Shown here: positions 17,553 through 27,187 of the stretch, piece after piece
Numbering within the stretch: position 1 is the first letter of the stretch
How the letters are laid out: each line of letters opens with the position of its first letter
Origin: Aerococcaceae bacterium DSM 111022
GTDB lineage: Bacteria > Bacillota > Bacilli > Lactobacillales > Aerococcaceae
DNA length: 64,000 nucleotides
Direction of reading: 5' to 3'
Assembly (NCBI GenBank): GCA_015863195.1
Contig: JACBXO010000002.1
Span: 186,001 to 250,000, forward strand
Notes under the pieces: generated by a model
Seen by the model: the letters and a program-made list of their open reading frames with translations, nothing else
Databases searched by the model: none
Told to the model about the DNA's origin: nothing
Translations under genes and position numbers: made by a program

Positions 17553-18488
17553 TTATTGTTGTCTTGTGTCAGATGCTTTTTGTAATGCTTGTCCGATATA
17601 GTTAATACTTAACATTAAGACTAACACTAAAATAACGGCGGGTAACCAGATCCACGTTTTATTTTGGATAATGTCTGGGTTATTGGCAGAACTGATTAAT
17701 GTTCCTAGTGATGGTGTTCCGATTGGTAAACCGAAACCTAGGAATGATAATCCTGTTTCAAGTCCGATATTACCTGCGAATGCCAGTGTTAAATATGTAA
17801 AGATTAATGTACTTAAGTTAGGCATAATCTCTTTAAACATAATTTTAATATCAGAAGTTCCCATTGTTTTTGAAGCAGCAACATAGTCTTTAGAGGCTTC
17901 TGATAAAGTAGCTGTTCTAAAGAGTCGGGTAATACTCATCCATCCCATTGCTGAAATAACAATTGTTAATGTTGGAATATCATTACGTTGAATAATTGTT
18001 GTAATAACAATGATAATCATTAATTGAGGTAGAATCATTAAGAAGTCAATGATACGCATCATACTATCATCTACTTTTCCACCATAAAATCCTGACATAA
18101 TACCTAGTCCAATACCTACTACTGATGTGATGACTGTTACAGCAATTGAGATTACTAATGAGTTACGTGTTCCGATAATTAATAAACTTAAAATATCTTG
18201 TCCACCTTCATTAGAACCTAGAATGAAGCCGTCTTCTCCTGGTGGAGTGTAGCGCGAGAATATGTCTACTCGGTTTACTTCGGCCATATCCATAAATAGT
18301 GGCGCAATGAACGCAACTAATAAAACGATGATAAAAATTACCAATGAGAATAACGCTAGTTTATTTTCTTTAAATTCACGTTTTACGACTGAAAATCCCA
18401 TCGGAGGTAGATTTTGTTCTTGTTGCAATTCTTTTACTGCAACTTCTTCTTCCGTTTTTAATACATCTTGATCATTTAAATTTGCCAT
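17553..18488 (-). CDS. oppC: Oligopeptide ABC transporter permease OppC (opp1)
   Basis: A 311-residue membrane permease of the DppC/OppC type. A cytoplasmic N-terminus (to about 40) precedes a first membrane segment LALFSLVIFIIVLLVAFIA. The ABC-coupling EAA loop is EASKDYVAASKTMGTSDIKIMFKEIMPN, with the conserved glycine. It pairs with OppB to form the peptide channel. It begins 10 bases after oppB1. Substrate range is not evident. Confidence 0.93.
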   Translation of the reverse strand: MANLNDQDVLKTEEEVAVKELQQEQNLPPMGFSVVKREFKENKLALFSLVIFIIVLLVAFIAPLFMDMAEVNRVDIFSRYTPPGEDGFILGSNEGGQDILSLLIIGTRNSLVISIAVTVITSVVGIGLGIMSGFYGGKVDDSMMRIIDFLMILPQLMIIIVITTIIQRNDIPTLTIVISAMGWMSITRLFRTATLSEASKDYVAASKTMGTSDIKIMFKEIMPNLSTLIFTYLTLAFAGNIGLETGLSFLGFGLPIGTPSLGTLISSANNPDIIQNKTWIWLPAVILVLVLMLSINYIGQALQKASDTRQQ

Positions 18489-18498
18489 GACTTACCTC

Positions 18499-19461
18499 CT
18501 ATTCAATTCTAATTCGTGGGTCGACGAAGATCATGATAATGTCTGAAATGAGTGTTCCAAACAGGGTCATTAGACCAAATAATAATACTAAGGTCGTCAT
18601 AACTGTGTAATCTCGGCCGACAATAGAACTGATAAATAATTGTCCCATCCCATTGTATGTGAAGATTTGTTCGGTAATTACTGATCCAGAAATTAATCCT
18701 GTTAATGTGTAACCCATTCCTTGAGCGATTGGAAGCATTGAGTTTCTAAAAATATGTTTAGAATAAATTTTGTTCTCAGGTACCCCTTTAGCTCGGGCAG
18801 TACGTACATAGTCTTGTGACTTGGCGTCGACGACACCGGCACGTAAATATTGAATAGTTGAAGTTGTACTTAAAACACCAATCGTAATTGCTGGGAGCGC
18901 CATGTGATGAAGTTTCGATAGGAAATATTCAAAAGTTCCTACAGGAATGCCTGAACCGACTGATCCACGTGTTGGGAACCATCCTAATGTATAACCGAAT
19001 ACCCATAGCATTAATAAGCTGGCTACGAATGTTGGAATCGCAAAAGTTAAAAAGTTAAAGAAGTTAACTACACGGTCAAAACGTGTCCCGTGGTAACGTC
19101 CTGCAAGTAAACCTACTGGTAAGGCAATCGCATAAGTAATAATTACCGTAAATAGTGATAACCACAGTGTATTGGTAATACGTTGGCCGATAATTTGGAT
19201 AACCGGCATTTTGTGTGCGAAACTTGTTCCAAAGTCACCTTGAATTGCTTTTGACATCCAATCAACATAACGGACATACCAAGGTTGGTTTAATCCTAAA
19301 CTTTCACGCATGTTCTCAATTTGATCGGCACTAATCGTTGGGTCAATTAGACCAGTTAATGCATCCCCTGGCATTAATGAGCCTAAAATAAAGACAATTA
19401 AACTTAGGACTAAAATTTGAGGAATCATTAATAGAATGCGTCGTAAAATTACTTTCCACAT
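18499..19461 (-). CDS. oppB: Oligopeptide ABC transporter permease OppB (opp1)
   Basis: A 320-residue OppB-type permease with six predicted membrane segments. The first, ILRRILLMIPQILVLSLIVF, is typical. The periplasm-side GLNQPWYVRYVDW segment and the EAA loop DAKSQDYVRTARAKGVPENKIYSKHIFRNSM are clear. The start codon overlaps the end of oppF1 by one base, which implies translational coupling. Confidence 0.94.
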   Translation of the reverse strand: MWKVILRRILLMIPQILVLSLIVFILGSLMPGDALTGLIDPTISADQIENMRESLGLNQPWYVRYVDWMSKAIQGDFGTSFAHKMPVIQIIGQRITNTLWLSLFTVIITYAIALPVGLLAGRYHGTRFDRVVNFFNFLTFAIPTFVASLLMLWVFGYTLGWFPTRGSVGSGIPVGTFEYFLSKLHHMALPAITIGVLSTTSTIQYLRAGVVDAKSQDYVRTARAKGVPENKIYSKHIFRNSMLPIAQGMGYTLTGLISGSVITEQIFTYNGMGQLFISSIVGRDYTVMTTLVLLFGLMTLFGTLISDIIMIFVDPRIRIE

Positions 19462-20423
19462 TATAATTCACCCTCCTTACCAAATGCTTGTAAATCAGAA
19501 ACAGCAACCGAATGCGTATTTGATAATGATTTTAAGTCATGAACACGACCATTACTATCAAAATATGTCGGTGATGATTCATCATAAGCTGCCGCAATTT
19601 CTTGGCGGCGACGTTTATTTTCTTCACGTTTATTTGGATCAACTTCAGGAATCGCTGATAATAATCGTTTTGTATAAATATGTTGGGCATTTTGATAAAT
19701 ATCTTGCTTGTTACCATATTCTGCAAAACGGCCACGATACATAATAGCGATCTCGTCACACATATGTTTAACGACCCCTAAGTCATGGGAGATGAATAAA
19801 TAACTAATATTATATTCGTCTTGAATTTGTTTCATAAAGTTTAAAACTTGAGCTTGAACCGATAAGTCTAGCGCTGAAACAGGTTCATCGGCGATAACTA
19901 ACTTCGGATTTAATGCTACGGCACGAGCAACTCCAATACGTTGACGTTGTCCACCCGAGAATTGATGTGGGTATTTGTAAAGTGCTTCTTCAGTTAACCC
20001 AACAATTTCTAATAATTCGATGGCACGTTTCTTTTCCTCAGCTGGTGTTAAATCAGTAAAGTTACGTAATGGTTCACTCATAATATCAATAATACGACGT
20101 TTCGGGTTGAAACTTGACATTGCATCTTGGAAAACCATTTGCACGTTTTGGCGGTAATCTGAACGACGTTTTCTTGCTTGTCCAGAAACATCTTCGCCAT
20201 TATAGAAAATTTGTCCCCCAGAGATATTTTCTAAACCAATAATTGCTTTACCAATCGTTGATTTACCAGACCCAGACTCGCCTACTAATCCGTAAGTCTT
20301 ACCTTGTTCAAAGGCTAAGTCAACACCATCAACGGCACGAACATGGTCAGTAACGCGGTTAAGAATTCCAGAACGAATCGGATAATGTACTTTTAAATCT
20401 CTTACTTCAATTAAATTTGACAT
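19461..20423 (-). CDS. oppF: Oligopeptide ABC transporter ATPase OppF (opp1)
   Basis: A 320-residue ATPase. Walker A GESGSGKST is near residues 48-56, signature FSGGQRQR near 160-167, Walker B KLVIADEPVSALD, and the switch histidine in FISHDLGVV. It energises peptide import with OppD. The C-terminal extension (about 250-320) is typical for OppF. It overlaps both neighbours by one base, so the operon is tightly coupled. Confidence 0.95.
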   Translation of the reverse strand: MSNLIEVRDLKVHYPIRSGILNRVTDHVRAVDGVDLAFEQGKTYGLVGESGSGKSTIGKAIIGLENISGGQIFYNGEDVSGQARKRRSDYRQNVQMVFQDAMSSFNPKRRIIDIMSEPLRNFTDLTPAEEKKRAIELLEIVGLTEEALYKYPHQFSGGQRQRIGVARAVALNPKLVIADEPVSALDLSVQAQVLNFMKQIQDEYNISYLFISHDLGVVKHMCDEIAIMYRGRFAEYGNKQDIYQNAQHIYTKRLLSAIPEVDPNKREENKRRRQEIAAAYDESSPTYFDSNGRVHDLKSLSNTHSVAVSDLQAFGKEGEL

Positions 20424-21439
20424 TATTTATCCTCCTCATCTGGGAAATAGAAACTTTCATGACAAGTACAACGTACCCAGTGTCCAGGTTCTACTTCATG
20501 CATTGTTGGATTTTCTTCATGTGCTTCTTCAGGAATCCAAGGTACACGGTGAGCAAAACGGCAACCTGTACGTGGTAAATTAACAATATTAGGTACTGTC
20601 CCTTGAATGACATGTAATTCACCTGTCTCGTCATCAACCATTTCATTTGATTGAGGGATAGATTTTAAAAGTGAGCGTGTGTAAGGATGCTTAGGATTGT
20701 TAAATAAGCTATAAACATCTGCTACTTCAACAAATTGCCCAGCATACATCACCGCTACACGGTCAGCTGTCTCAGCAACTACACCAAGGTCATGGGTAAT
20801 TAAAATAATTCCTGCCTCTGATTCTTCTTGAATGTCATTTAATAAATCCAAAATTTGTGCTTGAATGGTAACATCCAATGCAGTTGTAGGCTCATCAGCA
20901 ATAATAATTTCCGGTTTTGCAGCCAGTGCAATTGCAATAATAACACGTTGACGCATTCCACCAGATAATTCATGCGGGTATTGTTTTGCTGTTAAATCAG
21001 GATTTTGAATTCCTACTTGATCTAATAATTCTAAAACACGCGCACGACGTTGTTTTTTATCCATATCTGTATGATAAAATAACGACTCTTCAATTTGATC
21101 GAAAATAGTCATTAATGGATTTAATGAAGATAATGGATCTTGGAAAATCATTGACATTTCTTTTCCACGAATTTTTAGATATTCTTCCTCAGAATAGTCT
21201 AATAAATTATCCCCTTTATATAACACTTCACCTGTTTGTTTCGTCATTTTACGGTTATGTAAGCCAATAATTGATGTTGCGAGTGTACTTTTACCACACC
21301 CAGACTCACCAACAATAGCTAATTTCTCATTACGATGTAATTTTAATGAAACATCATCAACCGCATCATAAAATGCATCGTTGATTTTGAATCCAGTATG
21401 AAGATTATTAACTTCTAATAATACATCCTGCTGACTCAT
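20423..21439 (-). CDS. oppD: Oligopeptide ABC transporter ATPase OppD (opp1)
   Basis: A 338-residue ATPase when started at ATG 21439, where GGAGGG lies 7 bases upstream; a longer open frame to 21586 exists but has no good start site. Walker A is GESGCGKST, signature LSGGMRQR, Walker B EIIIADEPTTALD. The C-terminus keeps the OppD cysteines (TGCRFAHR.., RCTCHE). First gene of the opp1 operon, with order D-F-B-C-A. Confidence 0.94.
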   Translation of the reverse strand: MSQQDVLLEVNNLHTGFKINDAFYDAVDDVSLKLHRNEKLAIVGESGCGKSTLATSIIGLHNRKMTKQTGEVLYKGDNLLDYSEEEYLKIRGKEMSMIFQDPLSSLNPLMTIFDQIEESLFYHTDMDKKQRRARVLELLDQVGIQNPDLTAKQYPHELSGGMRQRVIIAIALAAKPEIIIADEPTTALDVTIQAQILDLLNDIQEESEAGIILITHDLGVVAETADRVAVMYAGQFVEVADVYSLFNNPKHPYTRSLLKSIPQSNEMVDDETGELHVIQGTVPNIVNLPRTGCRFAHRVPWIPEEAHEENPTMHEVEPGHWVRCTCHESFYFPDEEDK

Positions 21440-21549
21440 AGTATTCCCTCCAGTAATTGTTCCTAAAGTAATTTGGAACCTCATTTTATATCGTTTTAAC
21501 GATTGATAATATTTTTCAAAATTCAGATTTCTAAATACTCTAATTTGAA

Positions 21550-21590
21550 AAATCACAAAACTAATTATAACACAGTTGTGACACACTTGG
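21550..21590 (-). promoter_or_regulatory. Possible promoter and operator of the opp1 operon
   Basis: A perfect minus-10 TATAAT (21569-21564) lies about 125 bases before oppD1. The minus-35 is poor. A small palindrome CACAGTTGTG lies between them and could be an operator. Weak evidence. Confidence 0.4.
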
Positions 21591-21678
21591 TGTATCTTTA
21601 TCTAATTTTCTTAATTTTTAATGAGACGAATTCTTAATTGATGACAAATATTTAATAAAATCACCAATCACTCACAAT

Positions 21679-24600
21679 TTATCCCTCCCCAATCGCTTCT
21701 ACAGCTTCCGATAATTGGACACTCGCCAATTTCGACACACCCGTCCGTTCCATGGTCACGCCATATAAAACATCCGCGTTTTCCATCGTTCCTTTACGGT
21801 GCGTGATTACAATAAATTGCGTATCCAAAGTAAAGTTTTGGACATATTCACCGTAACGATAGACGTTTGCATCATCTAAAGCTGCTTCAACCTCATCGAG
21901 GATAACAAATGGGACAGGTTTTACTTCCAATATCGCAAATAATAATGCGATTGCCGTTAAAGCACGCTCGCCCCCTGATAAAAGCGCTAGGTTTTGCTTT
22001 TTCTTACCTGGTGGTTGGGCGATAATATCGACACCTGTCGTCAATAAATCATCCGGGTCGGTTAATTCTAAGTAAGCAGACCCACCCATAAATAAATGCG
22101 TGAAAGTCTTCTGGAATTGTTCGTTAATTAATTTGAAAGATGCCCCAAAACGCGTTTCAACCTCGTGGTCCATTTGCGCCATCGTTTCTTCTAACTGCGC
22201 CATCGCCGTTAATAAGTCATCTTGCTGCTCAACTAACAATTCATATCGTTCATTCAATTCCTCAAAGTCAGGAATCGCTTGTAAGTTCACTGGCCCTAAT
22301 TGGTCAATTTCTCTTCGTAAAGTATTGACAGTTTTCTTAGTTTGCTCGGTATTCTCCAGCTCACGAGCATGTTCGGCTGCCGCTTCATAGCTCATTTGAT
22401 ATTCTTGGTTTAAATATTCTAATTGGTTGTCTATAAAAGCTTGAAACTTCTCATTTTGAGATTCATACTGCGATTGTTTTCGGTAAGCTTGTTGTAATTC
22501 TTTGGATAGACCATCAACCTTATTTTCTAAGTCACCAATTGATTGATTTAATTCCTCACGCTCTCGGCGCAGTGAATCGACCAATTCTGGTGAAACAGAC
22601 TGGTCTGAAGTAATTCCATCTAATTCAGTTTGAATGACAGTCATTTCGTAATTTGATTTTTCAATTGAATTTTTGATTTGCATGATGGTTTCAGCAATTT
22701 CAGAAATTGTTAATTGAAGTTGACTGACGCTCTCTTCCAAACGTTTAACTTCCATGCGGCTTTGTTTCAACTCGGCCTCACCAACCGCTTGATCTCGTCT
22801 CAAGTCAGCCAATTGGTCACTTAAATTTTGGATTTCAGTCGCTCGCTCTGCTTGACTGGAAGAAGCAGTTTTCATTTCTTGATTAATGCGCTCAATCGTT
22901 TTATCGGCTTGAGTGAAATTATTTTCTGCTTTTTCTAAATCAGACTTATTTTGAGTCAATTCTTGTTTTGTTTCTTTTGACTCTGATTCATTAATAATGA
23001 TTTGTTTCTTAGCTGTTTGCCATTCATTATAAGCCGTTTGTTGAACTAAACGCTGTTCTTGCCTTTTAGCATCGACGGCCATCAATTCTTGACGAACAGA
23101 TTCTAATTGCTGGCGACTTTGTTGATCATCTTGATCTAAATGATGCCACTGCGCTTCAAGTTGTTTGAAAGCCTGGCCTGATTCTTGAACTTGTTGTTCA
23201 ATTTGTTCTAATTCTTGTTGACGTTTTAAGAGTGACTGTTGTTGGTTTCTTTGACGTCCTCCTGTAATCGCACCACCTGGCATCAAAATTTCACCGTCTA
23301 GCGTTACAATTCTCACGCGGTGTCCAGTTGTTCTGGCCATTTGTTGCGCTTGGTCAATTGTTTCAGCCACCACGGTCATCCCAAGCAAGTTATCAATAAT
23401 TGCTTGGTTTGCTGTATCGGTTTGGACTAATTCATTCGCTAAACGAATAAATCCAGGCATGCCTGATACTGTTTGATATAAATTACCTTGTAATTGTCTA
23501 GGTTTAATATTGGTCCGCGGTAACATCGTAGCTCTACCGGCACGATTTTGTCTTAAATGATGGATCGCACGTTTTGCAGCTTGGTCATCATCCACAATAA
23601 TATGTTGCGCTGAACCACCTAAAGCAGTATCAATCGCCGTTTGGAATTGTTGTGGTACTTGAATGACATCAGCAACTGGCCCCGTAATCCCACCAATCCG
23701 CTCAGCTTGTTGCATTACCGAACGCACGCCACCATAATAGCCTTCATAATTAGCTTGTGCTTGTTGTAAATACTGACGCTTATTTTGTAATTGTTGGAAA
23801 CTACGTTCAGCATTAAAAAGCTGTTGCTTCAACTGATTTCGGCGCTGATCTGCTTGATTGAGACTTGTTTCTAACTGCTGAATAATGGCGGATTTTTCGT
23901 CATATTGTTGATTAATTTCCTCAAGCAATGATGCTTTATCATTATAGTCAGCTTCTAATTGATCAACTGATTCCCTATCCGCATCCAAAGCGCTGGTTAA
24001 GCGATTAATCTTTCTTTGGTCGTCCTCAATCGTTTGCGTTAGTTGATTAATCTGATTCGAGTAATTCGCTTTCTTTTGATGCCAATCAATTAAGTTTGCT
24101 TGCCATTCTTCTTGGCTAAAACTTTGTGAGGCTTCTAAGCGTTCTTTTGACGCTAGTAAAATTTCTATCTCACCATTTAAAGTGTCTTGCGCTTTTTGTC
24201 TTGCTGCTAGCGTTTCTTTTGCTTCACTAAGTGATGTTTGTTCAGTTTCAATTTCAGCTTGTTGTTTTGTTAGTTGCGCTTCTTGATCTTGTAACTGTGA
24301 TTCACTAAACTGACGCTCTTGTTCCTTCATTTTATAACTTGATTTTAATTGCTCAATATTTTGAATGGATGATTGGTAAGCATCCGTCGTTTGGTCTAAT
24401 TCTTTTGTTAAATCCGTCTGACGATTTTTTGCGCCATGTAATTCTTGATTATACTTACTTAAATCTGCTTCAAGCTGTTCTAATGCTTTTTCTATTTTTT
24501 CAAGATCCGCATTGTTTTTATGATAATCTTGTTGGTATTCTTTAATTTGATAAGTATAAAGAGAAATTTCCAATTCTTTTAAAATAGACTTTTTCTCTTG

Positions 24601-25245
24601 ATAAATTAAAGCTGTCTCACGCTGTTTAGATAGTGGTTTTAATTGTTGTTCGATTTCATAAATAATATCTTTAACCCGACTTAAATTGTCACTTGACCGC
24701 GCTAATTTGCGTGCAGCTTCATTTTTCCGGTATTGATACTTTTGAACACCTGCCGCTTCTTCAAAAATAACACGGCGTTCTTCTGGTTTATTTAAGAAAA
24801 TTTGTTCCACTTGTCCTTGAGAAATAATTGAAAATGAATTTTTTCCCAAACCTGAATCAAGCAGTAAGTCGACAATGTCTTTTAAACGAACTGATTCATT
24901 ATTAATTAAATACTCACTATCACCATTTCGATTATAACTACGGGAAATGCTGATTTCGCTATAATCATAATCCAAATAACGATCCTCATTATTTAAAACG
25001 AGGGTCACTTTAGCGATATTAACAGGTTTACGTTCTTGTGTTCCGTTGAAGATAACATCTTCCATGCGGTTTCCACGCAAACTCTTCGCCGATTGTTCAC
25101 CCAGTACCCAACGGATAGCTTCAGAAAGATTACTCTTCCCACTCCCATTAGGACCGACAACCGCAGTCATTCCTTTATCAAATTCAATCACCGTTTTATC
25201 CGCAAAAGATTTAAAGCCGGTCATTTCAACTCTACTTAGATACAT
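21679..25245 (-). CDS. smc: Chromosome segregation protein SMC
   Basis: A full-length 1188-residue SMC. The N-terminal head has Walker A GPNGSGKS (31-38). Two long coiled coils flank a hinge around residues 500-690 (GVRSVMQQAERIGGITGPVADV and MPGGAITGG). The C-terminal head has LSGGE (1089-1093) and Walker B FVILDEVEAALD. It condenses and segregates the chromosome with ScpA/B. It overlaps the end of rnc by 14 bases, the classic rnc-smc-ftsY order, except that opp1 now separates smc from ftsY. Confidence 0.98.
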   Translation of the reverse strand: MYLSRVEMTGFKSFADKTVIEFDKGMTAVVGPNGSGKSNLSEAIRWVLGEQSAKSLRGNRMEDVIFNGTQERKPVNIAKVTLVLNNEDRYLDYDYSEISISRSYNRNGDSEYLINNESVRLKDIVDLLLDSGLGKNSFSIISQGQVEQIFLNKPEERRVIFEEAAGVQKYQYRKNEAARKLARSSDNLSRVKDIIYEIEQQLKPLSKQRETALIYQEKKSILKELEISLYTYQIKEYQQDYHKNNADLEKIEKALEQLEADLSKYNQELHGAKNRQTDLTKELDQTTDAYQSSIQNIEQLKSSYKMKEQERQFSESQLQDQEAQLTKQQAEIETEQTSLSEAKETLAARQKAQDTLNGEIEILLASKERLEASQSFSQEEWQANLIDWHQKKANYSNQINQLTQTIEDDQRKINRLTSALDADRESVDQLEADYNDKASLLEEINQQYDEKSAIIQQLETSLNQADQRRNQLKQQLFNAERSFQQLQNKRQYLQQAQANYEGYYGGVRSVMQQAERIGGITGPVADVIQVPQQFQTAIDTALGGSAQHIIVDDDQAAKRAIHHLRQNRAGRATMLPRTNIKPRQLQGNLYQTVSGMPGFIRLANELVQTDTANQAIIDNLLGMTVVAETIDQAQQMARTTGHRVRIVTLDGEILMPGGAITGGRQRNQQQSLLKRQQELEQIEQQVQESGQAFKQLEAQWHHLDQDDQQSRQQLESVRQELMAVDAKRQEQRLVQQTAYNEWQTAKKQIIINESESKETKQELTQNKSDLEKAENNFTQADKTIERINQEMKTASSSQAERATEIQNLSDQLADLRRDQAVGEAELKQSRMEVKRLEESVSQLQLTISEIAETIMQIKNSIEKSNYEMTVIQTELDGITSDQSVSPELVDSLRREREELNQSIGDLENKVDGLSKELQQAYRKQSQYESQNEKFQAFIDNQLEYLNQEYQMSYEAAAEHARELENTEQTKKTVNTLRREIDQLGPVNLQAIPDFEELNERYELLVEQQDDLLTAMAQLEETMAQMDHEVETRFGASFKLINEQFQKTFTHLFMGGSAYLELTDPDDLLTTGVDIIAQPPGKKKQNLALLSGGERALTAIALLFAILEVKPVPFVILDEVEAALDDANVYRYGEYVQNFTLDTQFIVITHRKGTMENADVLYGVTMERTGVSKLASVQLSEAVEAIGEG

Positions 25246-25942
25246 TGATATTCCCTTTCTCGTCTACGAACTCGAATGCTTTCTTAGCAGCTTGACGTTC
25301 TGACAATTTCTTCGTTTTTCCTTTACCTGAGGAAATCAATTGATCATTGACATAAAGTCCTGATTCAAAAGTTTGATTGTGCGCAGGTCCTGTTTGACTT
25401 AATAATTTATATTTAATCAAGACACTTCCTTTTTGTTGCAGTCGCTCTTGAATCGCCGTTTTATAATCATGCTTATCATCTGTTAATAAAGCTTTATGAT
25501 TATTTAACAATTCTGTATGCAGAAAGTTCTTCGCAGTATCATAACCTTGGTCCAAATAAATTGCCCCTAGAAAGGCTTCAAAACAGTCTGCCAAAATCGA
25601 ATTACGTTCGCGTCCACCATTCGCTTCTTCACCATGTCCCAATTTGATATATTGGTCAAAATGATTTCGTTTCGCTAAAAATGCCAAACTCTCTTCACGC
25701 ACCAAACTGGCACGCATTCTTGATAAGAAACCTTCCGGCTCCTGTTTATAATACGCGTAAAGATAGTCACTCGTTACCATTTCCAACACCGCATCCCCTA
25801 AAAATTCTAGACGTTCATTATTTTCAGTATGATGATGTTTTTGTTCATTGGCATAAGACGAATGTCTGAATGCTGTATGTATCAATTCAGGTCGATTGAC
25901 CGTCACATTCAGCTTCTGTTCAATTTTTTTAATCAGTGTCAT
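25232..25942 (-). CDS. rnc: Ribonuclease III
   Basis: A 236-residue RNase III. The catalytic signature NERLEFLGDAVLE is at 42-54 with the Glu and Asp metal ligands, and a second acidic site lies in DCFEAFLGAIYLDQG. A double-stranded RNA binding domain fills about 160-232 (DYKTAIQERLQQKG to ERQAAKKAFE). It cuts double-stranded RNA, including rRNA precursors. AGGAGACA precedes the ATG. In a genome full of hairpin-forming intergenic repeats it would be expected to meet many structured transcripts, which is inference. Confidence 0.97.
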   Translation of the reverse strand: MTLIKKIEQKLNVTVNRPELIHTAFRHSSYANEQKHHHTENNERLEFLGDAVLEMVTSDYLYAYYKQEPEGFLSRMRASLVREESLAFLAKRNHFDQYIKLGHGEEANGGRERNSILADCFEAFLGAIYLDQGYDTAKNFLHTELLNNHKALLTDDKHDYKTAIQERLQQKGSVLIKYKLLSQTGPAHNQTFESGLYVNDQLISSGKGKTKKLSERQAAKKAFEFVDEKGNINVSK

Positions 25943-26398
25943 CTTTGTCTCCTAAACTAATATATTTTACTTAAGACATCACGCTTTTAAAAGTAAATCC
26001 ACAGCTATCTACGTACTCTTCAAAAATCACGCCAAATCTTTGAAAAAACCGCACATGCCTTCATTTGTAACCCTTTTAAATTTGCAATGTTATAATATTC
26101 TACCATAAAAATATTGAGTAACAAATAAAAATCGGAATAATTGAATGGATATATACCATGATTATGGTTTGTTTTTGAGAAACGTCCAATGAAAGCGATC
26201 CCGTGACTATATTAAGTAGACAATTTTGACTTATCTTTTTGGTGAATGTGAGGTTTTGTTACAAACGAGTGGGGTTGTGAGAGTTTAATATGATGGTGTT
26301 TAGGTTGTTTTGTATTTCGTATGGCTTTTTTGTCAGGAGATGTAGGTGATTTTGGATGTAGAATTGTTGGAGTGAAAGTCCCGCATAAATACTGCAGG
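25943..26398. other. Intergenic region upstream of rnc
   Basis: About 450 bases with no gene that I can support. It would hold the rnc promoter. From 26370 on it runs into array C, with a first diverged GTGAAAGTC / GACTTTCAC hairpin. Confidence 0.5.
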
Positions 26399-26766
26399 AC
26401 TTTCACTATTTGGTTGGGTTGAGTGAAGGTTGTGGGTAATTCCGATGGGGTTTCACTATTTGGTTGTGTTGAGTGAACGTTTCGGGCAATTCCGATGGGG
26501 CTTTCACTATTTGGTTGGATTGAGTGAACGTTCGGGTAATTCCGTTGGGGCTTTCACTATTTGGTTGGGTTGAGTAAACGTTTCGGGTAATTCCGATGGG
26601 GCTTTCACTATTTGATTGAATTGAGTGAACGTTTCGGGTAATTCCGTTGAGGCTTTCACTATTTGATTGAATTGAGTGAACGTTTCGGGTAATTCCGTTG
26701 AGGCTTTCACTATTTGATTGAATTGAGTGAACGTTTCGGGTAATTCCGTTGGGGCTTTCACTATTT
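26399..26766. repeat. Array C: seven to eight 50/51-bp dyad units (TTTCACT/AGTGAA family)
   Basis: TTTCACT begins at 26401, 26451, 26502, 26552, 26603, 26654, 26705 and 26756 (steps 50, 51, 50, 51, 51, 51, 51). Each is followed after about 13 bases by AGTGAA, giving a dyad. Frames of 17-residue repeats run through it on the minus strand, as expected of a 51-base repeat. I do not regard them as genes. Array I at 56690 is the same family. Confidence 0.9.
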
Positions 26767-26769
26767 GGT

Positions 26770-26985
26770 GATCTGGTACTTGTTTCTGATTTCAAACAAA
26801 AACAACTAACACTATCTGCTGATCTGGTACTTGTTTCGGTTTTCAAACACGAACAACTAACACTTTTCGCTAATCTGGTACTTGTTTCTGATTCTAAACA
26901 CAAACAACTAACACTTTTCGATAATATGGTACTTGTTTCGGTTTTCAAACACGAACAACTAACACTTTTTGAAAATCTGAAATAA
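26770..26985. repeat. Array D: four 51-bp dyad units (AAACAAC family)
   Basis: TGGTACTTGTTT begins at 26774, 26825, 26876 and (TGGTACTTG) 26927, each 51 bp apart. The unit contains ACTTGTTT and GAACAACTAACACTT. It abuts array C directly, in the same intergenic gap but of another family, and shares CAACTAACACTT and the GCTGAT spacer with arrays F and H. Confidence 0.85.
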
Positions 26986-27019
26986 TTTTAAATATTTTTC
27001 TCAAACTTCAAATCCAAAT

Positions 27020-27054
27020 AAAAAAAGCACCAACGCTCACGCGTCAGTGCTTTT
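27020..27054 (-). terminator. Terminator of oppA2
   Basis: Minus-strand stem AAAGCACTGACGC / GCGTTGGTGCTTT (two G-T wobbles) with a 4-5 nt loop and seven T. It now lies about 130 bases beyond the oppA2 stop because of the intervening S8 element. Confidence 0.88.
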
Positions 27055-27069
27055 GCTTAGGAATTATTG

Positions 27070-27093
27070 AAATTACTCCGCTGCAGTCTTAGT
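27070..27093 (-). repeat. Second copy of the last codons of oppA2
   Basis: Minus-strand ACTAAGACTGCAGCGGAGTAA matches the true gene end ACTAAAACTGCAGCTGAGTAA (27188-27208) at all but two positions, stop codon included (compare in halves of 10). It lies on the far side of element S8. It may be the target duplication left by S8, or the original gene end. Confidence 0.7.
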
Positions 27094-27187
27094 TGCTGAG
27101 ACCGTTGCTGCTTCAGCAGCTTACGGACTCACATGCGAGAATATAAGCAGTTTTTTAAACTACTAGATTCAATAATAAAATTACTTA
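27094..27187 (-). mobile_element. S8: S-type element at the 3-prime end of oppA2
   Basis: Minus strand reads CTGCTTATATTCTCGCATG, then AGTCCGT..AAGCTGCTGAAGCAGCA..ACGGTCT and ends CTCAGCA, matching the right half of the S elements. The left half is diverged, as in S5. It begins immediately after the oppA2 stop codon. Confidence 0.7.

Noticed and set aside
26406-26948. 180-residue and 84-residue repeat proteins from arrays C and D
   Set aside because: Same reason. The frames change where 50-bp steps occur and no start site is seen.
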